From Grammothele lineata (Eukaryota; Basidiomycota; Agaricomycetes; Polyporales; Polyporaceae): a stretch of 64,000 nt of DNA. Below are positions 57,311-64,000 of this stretch, piece after piece. The translations under genes were made by a program, and so were the position numbers. The first letter of the stretch is position 1, and the number at the start of each line of letters is the position of its first letter. The notes beneath the pieces are model-generated. The model was not told the origin of the DNA. It worked only from the letters and a program-made list of their open reading frames with translations, and ran no database searches. The stretch spans positions 1 through 64,000 of the forward strand of contig NDFF03000386.1 of assembly GCA_002150815.3 (NCBI GenBank), written 5' to 3'.

Positions 57311-57818
57311 CGATGCTCTCCATTCTGCAGCTTGGGAAAGTTACAGATATCCGTGGAAGGTTTGACGGAGCGTTGGAGGGAGCGCCATCCCGACTTCACT
57401 GAATCAATTTCTTCTTGTTTTGATGGATTTGACTTTGAGAACGCTGTGTAGGCATGGTGTGAGGTCACAAACGTATTCCAACCAGGACAAGTACCTGTTA
57501 CGGCGCGTACTAGTCTGTCAGCGGGAACGCGCCCCAGGAAAAAAAAGAGAGTTCACGTCCATCCAACAAGGTTCGGTCCCCGCGCGCGATAGAAGCCATC
57601 CTCGAGACCACCTGAGCAGCCTCGCTGTATGTCAACGTTCCCTGGCTTGCGCGTGTGCTGCGGTAAGTAGGTAGGACACGTAGCTGCAGCGCGCACCGCG
57701 ACTGCAGCGGAGGACCTGGCTGTCCTTAACACCTCGACGTCGACTACCCCTCCAACTCTCACCAGCCAGTTTCTTCTGTAAGACGTACGCGTGTCAGCAG
57801 CCATCGATATCCCCGGCT
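57311..57818. other. Intergenic region
   Basis: Upstream of the Gly-rich reading frame. Nothing recognisable. Confidence 0.4.
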
Positions 57819-58621
57819 ATGGCAACGACGACTACGAAGACCCGGCGCCCGCGCCCCTCCCAAACGCAGACGCAAGCGCCACCTCCCCCTGCACCTGCCC
57901 CGCCAACGACGTCGAACAGCACGAACACCTCTATCACGCTCACCCTGAACCTGAGCTCGCTCACTCAAGCCGCAGGACTCGACCTCGCGAACGCCCTCGG
58001 GGCCGCGCAGAGCCCGCCTCCCGTAGCGAGCCCACCCCCTCCCAGCGGAGGCGAAGGAGGGAGAGGGAGAGGGAAAGGTGACGGATTCCGCGGTCGCGGC
58101 GGGGGTGGCGGAGGACGCGGGGGAGGAGGAGGTGGGGGACACAAGCACCCCACCGAGGCTACGAAGAAGCACCGCGATAGCCCTCCGGGACGGCCGCAGG
58201 TTCGTCCGAGATTTCTTAGGCCTGTGAAGCGGTGCTTGCTCGAGCCGAGGGCGCGCCCGTGCTGGTGGGCCGAGCGGGCGTGTTGCTGCTACCGCTGATC
58301 GAGTACTTGCTAACGGCGCGCGCGCAGGGGAACGGGCACAACGGCGGAGGACCCGCGCGCGGAGGGCGTGGAGGCGGTGGCGGTGGCGGCCGCGGCGGTA
58401 GTGGCCAACACCCGCACGGGCACCCACATGAACAACAGCGACCCCAAGGGGGCGTCAGCAGCACGACGAGCTCGCGCACGGCATCGCACTCCTCCGACTC
58501 TAGGGGTAGAGGCGGTAACGCATCCTCGGGGCGCGGGCGCGGGCAGGGCCAGAAGCTGGGCGGCACGCCCGGGAGCTGGGACGCGAACACGAACAGGCCC
58601 ACCGGCGCGCCGCGCGCGTAG
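57819..58621 (+). CDS. Uncertain Gly/Pro/Ser-rich low-complexity protein
   Basis: I do not recognise a family. The first part (57819 on) starts MATTTTKTRRPRPSQTQTQ, continues Pro/Thr-rich, and has one ordered-looking stretch (TSITLTLNLSSLTQAAGLDL). Then follows a Gly/Arg run (RGRGKGDGFRGRGGGGGGRG). The second part, in another frame from about 58220, has EAVLARAEGAPVLVGRAG then VLLLPLIEYLLTARA. A Gly-Asn-Gly, RGG-like tail follows, ending NRPTGAPRA at 58621. An intron with acceptor TTTCTTAG at about 58219 would join them; the donor is not settled (GTGACG near 58078 is one option). RGG-like tails often bind RNA, but nothing here proves it. Confidence 0.4.
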
Positions 58622-59634
58622 ACTTGCCTAGGTGAGTTGGCTCTGGGGGTGCGCTGGGGCGCGTTGGGCGGCCGGACGGGGTCCGAGAGGCTGTGAATGA
58701 GGTGCTGACGCGAATAACCCCGGGGTTGCAGGGAAGGAACAACTGGGGCGGCGGGGCTTGCGTGATTACCGGGCGAGAGGGGCGTGCGATGGAACGAGGT
58801 AGAAGGGAGGAGAACGGCATTGGATTGCAGAACATGGCACACCTGTACAACATCTGCTACGGACCGCACACGGCTGCTCCCGAGTACGTTGAATATCCAC
58901 ACGCGTTGTTATTAGCCTCGGGAACGGGAAGTCCGTCAAATCAGGCTAGAATGAGTAGTTTGCCAAGGTGTTCTGACTGACCTGCGTGCCGAAGACGGCT
59001 GGACGTCGCTCATCCGAATACGTCCGCAGACGTGTGTCGGCATGCGCAGGGTGCGTGTGGGCAGCGTGCATTCGAAGTCGATAAGAGTATTGAAAAGGAA
59101 TCCTGGATGACCGAAAGGCGAAGGTGTGTCAGAGGCGATGACGAGGCTGTCCCTGAGACCTTCTGAGAACAAGAACGATAGATAGCCCCATCGCAGAAGA
59201 AAAGGTCCCTTGTCGAAAGTAACGAGGCAGTCGTCTGGGGGAGGTCGGCGAGAGACGTTGCAGACAAGAGAGTCGAGGAAGGCGACCAAAATAAAGAGAC
59301 AAGCGGAGGCGGTCGGTCGCGACGGCGACGTCATTCGCCTCGGTCCGGGCCGGGCCTCGGAGCGCCAAGACCGAGTACGGCGAAGCGCCGGGTGCGCAGC
59401 GGAGAGTGGAGCGGTGCAGCCGGCCGACGGGCGGCTAGGAGCTCGGGCTGCGCACAGCCGCGGTCGTTGTTGTCGCCCTCGCCACCTTTCTCCGTCCACC
59501 GCTCGTCCGTGCAGTCCTCCGGGGCGACCTCTTCAGGCGCATATAGCCACTCTTTCTTCTTGTCTTTCTTCTCTCTCCCCTCGGCTGGTCTCCCGTCCCT
59601 CGCTTTTTCGCCCCTCCTCCTTCCCCGGACCGCC
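58622..59634. other. Intergenic region of 1 kb
   Basis: Mostly featureless. Pyrimidine-rich tracts just before 59635 (CTTTCTTCTTGTCTTTCTTC near 59548) are typical of fungal promoters close to transcription starts. Confidence 0.45.
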
Positions 59635-61983
59635 ATGTCGGATCCGTCGTCAAACAACACCCTCTGTCCGTCCGACAACCAGCAGGCCATCGACCAATCC
59701 AGCTTCTGGGACTCAGACGGGCTCAACTGGGATGCACATCGAATAGGTTGGCTGATAGCGGGTGTCTGCGCACTCATCGTACGTCCCTGCCTCTCTTCTC
59801 CTGTTCAAGGCACGGTCGGCTACATGCCTTGACGCGCCAATCATCCCCAGACTGTCATCCTGACCATTATCAATGTCATCTTCCACTGCCGGTACGTCTG
59901 CCTTTTACATTTCACATCCTTTCCATACTGAACCTCTGCGTGAAGAAACTACACGAACCGTGGGGAGCAACGACAAATGTACGCTTACCTTCCCATCGGT
60001 CATGCTTCGCCGTTTCCTGGAACTCAATAACGCCCTCAGCTTGCGAATATTGTATATGCCCGCAGTCTACGCCATCATCTCCTTCTTCTCCTACCGGTTC
60101 TTCCGCGACTACACATACTATGACCTCATCGAAACAGGTCCGTGCCTTAAATGTCCCTCTCGGATTTATCTCACCCTTCACCGATCACAGCGTACGAGGT
60201 GTGTAAACTCTTTCCTCAGGACCCTTCTGTCCGTTCCGTTTATGATTCCGTCCTTTACTCTTCTACCAGTCCGTCACCCTCAGCGCTTTCCTGTGAGTCT
60301 TTGCTTGTTCTTTTTCTTCCCAACTGCTCAAAGCTCGCGCATATATGAAGCCTCCTCCTCATTGAGTTTGTTGCCGCGACGGCTGTCGGGCACGACGTCG
60401 ACAATGCGATCATCCGCAAAGACAAACAGAGCATGCCCCTCCCCGTGCGTCGTTCTCAAGCTCCCACGACGACCTATTTCCTGAAATCCGTTCTTCACAG
60501 TTCTGTTGCTGGAGATACCGGCCCACAAAAGTATGTAATGCCGTCTACTCAACGTCCGCATTCACTCTGAACTTTCCAGGCGTACTTTATGTACACAGTG
60601 AAGGTATGCCGCCAGCCCCTTGTTCCGAGTTTAGGAGGCTCACCTCCCTTCGTAGTGGTCCGTACTACAATACGTTATTCTGCGACCCCGTAAGTCACCC
60701 TTCGTCTCTCTCCCAACGTCTGTTCAACGTTCCCCCAGTACTGTCGCTTGCCGGCATTATATGCGAGCACTACGGCGTGCTGTGCGAGTCCGGGCCCTGG
60801 AGCTTCAAGACCGCACATGCGTACTTGACCATCATCGACTTTTTCAGCATTACGTACGCCCTCTTCTCACCTTGGCTTACAGTTCCCGACACCGAGATCT
60901 GATGATTCCTCTCGTCTGGTTGACGCGAACAGGATTGCGCTGTACGGTCTGCTCATCTTCTACGGGCTGACCAAGGACGAGCTCAAGGGCCGCAAGCCGC
61001 TCTCCAAGTTCCTCTCCATCAAGCTAATCGTTATGTTCACCTTCTACCAGTCGCTCGTGGTGCGTCCCGGCCCCGTCGCATTTTAGCCTGGTCGTTTTGT
61101 GAATGGGGTGCTGATGCTGCGTACGCGCTCGCTGGACAGTTCGACGCGCTCGAGGGCCGCGTCATCCACGCCACACAGTACTGGACCGAGACGAACATCG
61201 CAGATGGCCTGAATGCGCTCGCGATCTGTATCGAGGTGCGTCTCCGTCATCTCGCCTCCCTCGGTGCTGACGCTGATCGAACGCCGTGTCTGTTGTTGCG
61301 CGTGCAGATGGTGATCTTCTCCGCGTTCATGATGTACGCCTACACCTGGAAGGAGTACGTCGTCCCCGGGCGGCCCAAATCGGGCATCTGGCGCCCGCTC
61401 TGGGACAGCATCAACTACGGTGCGTCTCCCTCACCTCCTCCCCCCCTTCCCTCGTCCTCTCTTCTCCCTTTCCCTCTCCCCTGACTCACGTTCCCCTGCG
61501 CACTACACCCACACAGCGGACTTCGCGCACGAAATCGGCGGCTCGCTCCGCTTCTTCGCCGACTACGCGCGCGGCAAGCCCGGCACGCACGGCCCGCGCG
61601 TGCCCGTCACCGACGCCAACGGCAAGGCGTACACCAAGATGGACTTCGGCGAGGCCTTCGGGCTCTCGCCCCGGCCCCCTCGCGCGTCCGGGGCCAGCGT
61701 GTACTCTGCCGCTGGGGGAAGGGGGTATGCGAATGGAGGAAGCGCGATAGGAGGGGGTGGGGGAGGGGGGATGATGAGCATGTCCGTGCGCGGGGCGGGC
61801 CCGGGGTATGGCGGGAGCGGGGCGGAGCGGAGCAGGAGGAGCGGGAGCGGGGACGGCGCGGGTGAGTCCGTGTCCTCGTCCTCGCGGGAGAGCGACGATG
61901 AACGTGTGCGTCTAGAGCCGTATGCGTATGACGCGTACGAGGACGCGAGCTCGAACGGGCACCATGGCGGGCGGGGGTACTAG
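59635..61983 (+). CDS. TMEM184 / OST-alpha family membrane protein (DUF300)
   Basis: Multi-spanning membrane protein of the organic solute transporter alpha/TMEM184 family; its fungal role is not settled. Start MSDPSSNNTLCPSD at 59635. Predicted membrane parts in order: HRIGWLIAGVCALI, TVILTIINVIFHC, MPAVYAIISFFSYRF, a Leu-rich exon (LLLIEFVAAT) near 60355, WSVLQYVILRP-type segment, SLAGIICEHYGVLCESG, AHAYLTIIDFFSIT, ALYGLLIFYGLTKDELKGRK, FLSIKLIVMFTFYQSLV, and AICIEMVIFSAFMMYAYTW with KEYVVPG. The conserved acidic DLIE after YRFFRDYTYY is present. At least nine short introns. A cytosolic tail follows: DFAHEIGGSLRFFADYARGK, then a Gly- and Ser-rich region with an acidic C-terminus. The gene seems intact. 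Confidence 0.85.
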
Positions 61984-62407
61984 GCGCGAGGGCAGGGGCG
62001 ATGAGAGGGGGAGGAGAGGGGTTGTCAGTTGGTGCTGCGGTTGCGGTTGTGCGTTGAAGTTGTGCGTTGGCGGTGGTAGCCCGCTTGTCTTGTTCCCTTT
62101 CCTCTTCTTGTCTACTCTTGTGTCCTCGGCCCTCCCTTCTTTTCCCACTCCCTCCCCGTCTCATACTACCTCTTGGTCTCCCTCCCCACACGTGCATGAC
62201 GGGGCCGCACCCTGCTGTAACCATAGCATAATATTGAAGCCCGCTCTCTCCGCATGTGCATGTGCCCCCGGACACTCCTACTACCGCTGCTGCTACTGCT
62301 ACCTCGACCGCTACCTCGTACGTACGCTACTACTATCTCTCTCCTGCGCTCTCGGTATATCTTATAACTAGATTCTGTCAACATCACCGCCAAGTCGCCA
62401 AGGGTAC
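61984..62407. other. Convergent 3' region
   Basis: Between the 3' ends of two convergent genes. It contains GCTGCTGCTACTGCTACCTC-like short repeats near 62286-62310. No gene seen. Confidence 0.45.
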
Positions 62408-63713
62408 TCAGCACTGTCGTCGGCTGGTAGAACACGATGTCAGGACGTGCATGTCGTCTCCGTGCAGACGATAGAGGTAAGCGGGGCACGTACGGTCCTC
62501 TACGCGCACCCCCAGCACCATCTCGCGTGCCATGCAGCGCGGCATGTGAACCTCCACCTCTTGCAGCCAACGCGTACTATCTTCGTCAGTGGGGGTGCCG
62601 TTGTGCACCCCGAAGACGAAGTAGGTCCTCTTCAGCTCGGGAAACTTGTTGGGGTCTGAGCACAGGACGTCGTCGAGGGCGGCGCAGTTGAACGCCGCTA
62701 CTAGGGGAGACGGTGCGTGCACGTCCACCTGTTGTTTGAAGCAGAGGTGCAACTCTTGGAGAGCGGGAAGGCGCACTTGACGGAGGACTGCGATGAGGTC
62801 GTTGATACTGGTGATGGGCTCAGTGGGGTTGGCTGCGGGCTCGATGGGGCTGGGGAATGCAAGGCGAAGTTGGGTCAGGGACGGCAAGTGGTTGACGGCT
62901 GTATGTATTGTACATCAGCATGTCAACATGATCCGGTGCAGGGCGACATTCCAGACGTACCTTCCTGCGTACCACCGGCGTTCGTGAGGGAGCGCAGTAA
63001 TTTGGAGATGTTCCGCGCATGAAGCTGATCGTTTGATGGTTAGATTTGGGGCGTATATGTGAGCGTGGAATGAGGCAGCTTACCTCCAGGTTGAGGGGGC
63101 GGGGTCTGTCCGCGAGATCGAATAGTGAAGCGGGTGAGACACCACTCCAATCCCCTCCGACAACGCGCACGGTGATATCCTTCTGCGAAAGCGAACAGAT
63201 TGCTCTCTTGAGTGCATGAACTGACGGAAACTTGCACTGGTGAAAGATCACGGTTTCCAGATTCTGACAAAGCGGGAGGCTTGGCACCATGGCATTGTAC
63301 TTCGGCGCGCCTGGGAGGAACGTGGTCGTGTCGAACGTGAAAAGTCGAAGGTTAGTGAGCAGGGGTATGACGTTCACGGACAACGGTGGGTCGCCACACG
63401 ACGATCGACCATTCTTTGGGGGGTGATTAGGGAGGGTGTACCGAACTTCCTCGACGTGGGCGGCGAGCTGTGTTCCCCGAGGAGAGGGATTGATTGCGTC
63501 CGAGAACGCCTTGCATCCCTTGGCACCGTCAATCCATACAAAGCGGTAGAGATTCCGTTGGGCCTGAGAACGCCAGGCTCTGCACGTCAACGCACATGCG
63601 CAGAGTACTTTGTAAGTCTCGCGCGCGCAATAATAGTCCCTAGGGTCGGCCGGTGGTATCGCGTCGATGACGGGTAACCATACGAAAGGATCTAAGAGAG
63701 ATCTGGCCCCCAT
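62408..63713 (-). CDS. F-box-like protein, family 1
   Basis: Exons 63713-63084, 63024-62961 and 62898-62408, all GT-AG with phases 0 and 1, about 394 aa. Start MGARSLLDPFVWLPVIDAIP, then ETYKVLCACALTCRAWRSQA and QRNLYRFVWIDGAKGCKAF. Leucine-rich parts: LLTNLRLFTFDTTTFLPG, LCQNLETVIFHQCKFPS, LPSLTQLRLAFPSP, LPALQELHLCFKQQ, then FNCAALDDVLCSDPNKFPEL. The end signature is MPRCMAREMVLGVRVEDRT. It lies 5 kb from the other family 1 genes and on the other strand. Exon 2 is shorter (64 nt, against 97 nt in two paralogs), but phases are kept. The GT donor at intron 2 (GAAG|GTACGT) supports GT as the ancestral state of that site. Confidence 0.85.
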
Positions 63714-64000
63714 GGACGACCTCGGCGGGAATGAGCTGCGAGCAGGGAGGGTCAACGGTCGGTGTGAGGATAACAGCACCGAAACATACATCTACACATG
63801 CTAGAAATACTTATCGTATGTCTGCATGTGGACTCGTGACGTTGCATGGTACAACATAGATGCCAGACGTTAAGTGCACATGCCGAGCGTACCGGCCTGG
63901 AGCTTAAAAAACCACAACCACCGCAACGTCCTGTGTAGTACCGTAAGTTTCAACCACATCAAGCCGAGTAGTACGTTATGGCGTACCGCCAACACCGTCT
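63714..64000. other. Upstream region, no further gene seen
   Basis: Upstream sequence of the last F-box-like gene up to the window edge. Nothing else recognised. Confidence 0.4.

Noticed and set aside
57759..58427. Open frame of 222 codons, minus strand
   Set aside because: Antisense to the Gly-rich stretch; Arg/Pro composition follows from the GC repeats.
1..64000. CRISPR arrays, operons, riboswitches, secondary-metabolite core genes
   Set aside because: No regularly spaced repeats, no bacterial gene organisation and no polyketide or peptide synthetase domains were seen; the window is eukaryotic.

Overview
This window looks like nuclear DNA of a filamentous basidiomycete, most likely an Agaricomycete (mushroom-type) fungus. 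The grounds are intron-rich genes with mostly 45-70 nt introns, GC-rich exons, Pol III-type tRNA-Thr genes with small introns after position 37, a crowd of F-box/F-box-like genes, a DUF4246 protein, a CE16-like GDSL esterase, an EZH2-type methyltransferase and a LINE fragment. I could not search a database, so organism and family names rest on motif recognition.

Layout. 0-7 kb: an unrecognised gene (1002-2036, minus), a long gene-poor stretch, and the first member (5426-6714, minus) of an unusual alpha-helical family. 7-12 kb: a nine-exon GDSL esterase (minus), tRNA-Thr(AGT) (minus) and the farnesyltransferase beta subunit (plus). 13-23 kb: two large F-box/leucine-rich proteins (minus). Between them lie a 5'-truncated LINE with a perfect 13 bp target duplication and a 377 bp inverted-repeat element with an 8 bp target duplication. 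23-29 kb: a second tRNA-Thr(AGT) and three more helical-family genes in a minus-strand row. 29-44 kb: F-box-like genes and a relic, interrupted by a divergent pair of SET-domain genes (EZH2-type and a second SET protein) and containing a 2.8 kb tandem duplication. 43-49 kb: a TAP-like alpha/beta hydrolase with Thr where the nucleophilic Ser should be, and an intact DUF4246 gene. 49-57 kb: a second segmental duplication (DUF4246 plus F-box gene, with one DUF4246 copy reduced to a relic) and two more F-box-like genes. 57-64 kb: a Gly-rich reading frame, a TMEM184/OST-alpha membrane protein and a last F-box-like gene.

The most interesting item is the four-gene helical family. Each member has a Cys-x-Cys-Trp-x-His-x-Ala-Pro motif split by a phase-1 intron at the same place, then long helices, then a hydrophobic Leu/Phe-Pro-Phe segment in the middle of the protein that begins directly after a conserved phase-0 intron, then more helices. 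The layout recalls alpha-helical pore-forming proteins, but that is an inference from architecture only. The second theme is a local nursery of F-box-like genes (eleven intact, one relic) in which some paralogs have changed the donor of a conserved intron from GT to GC.
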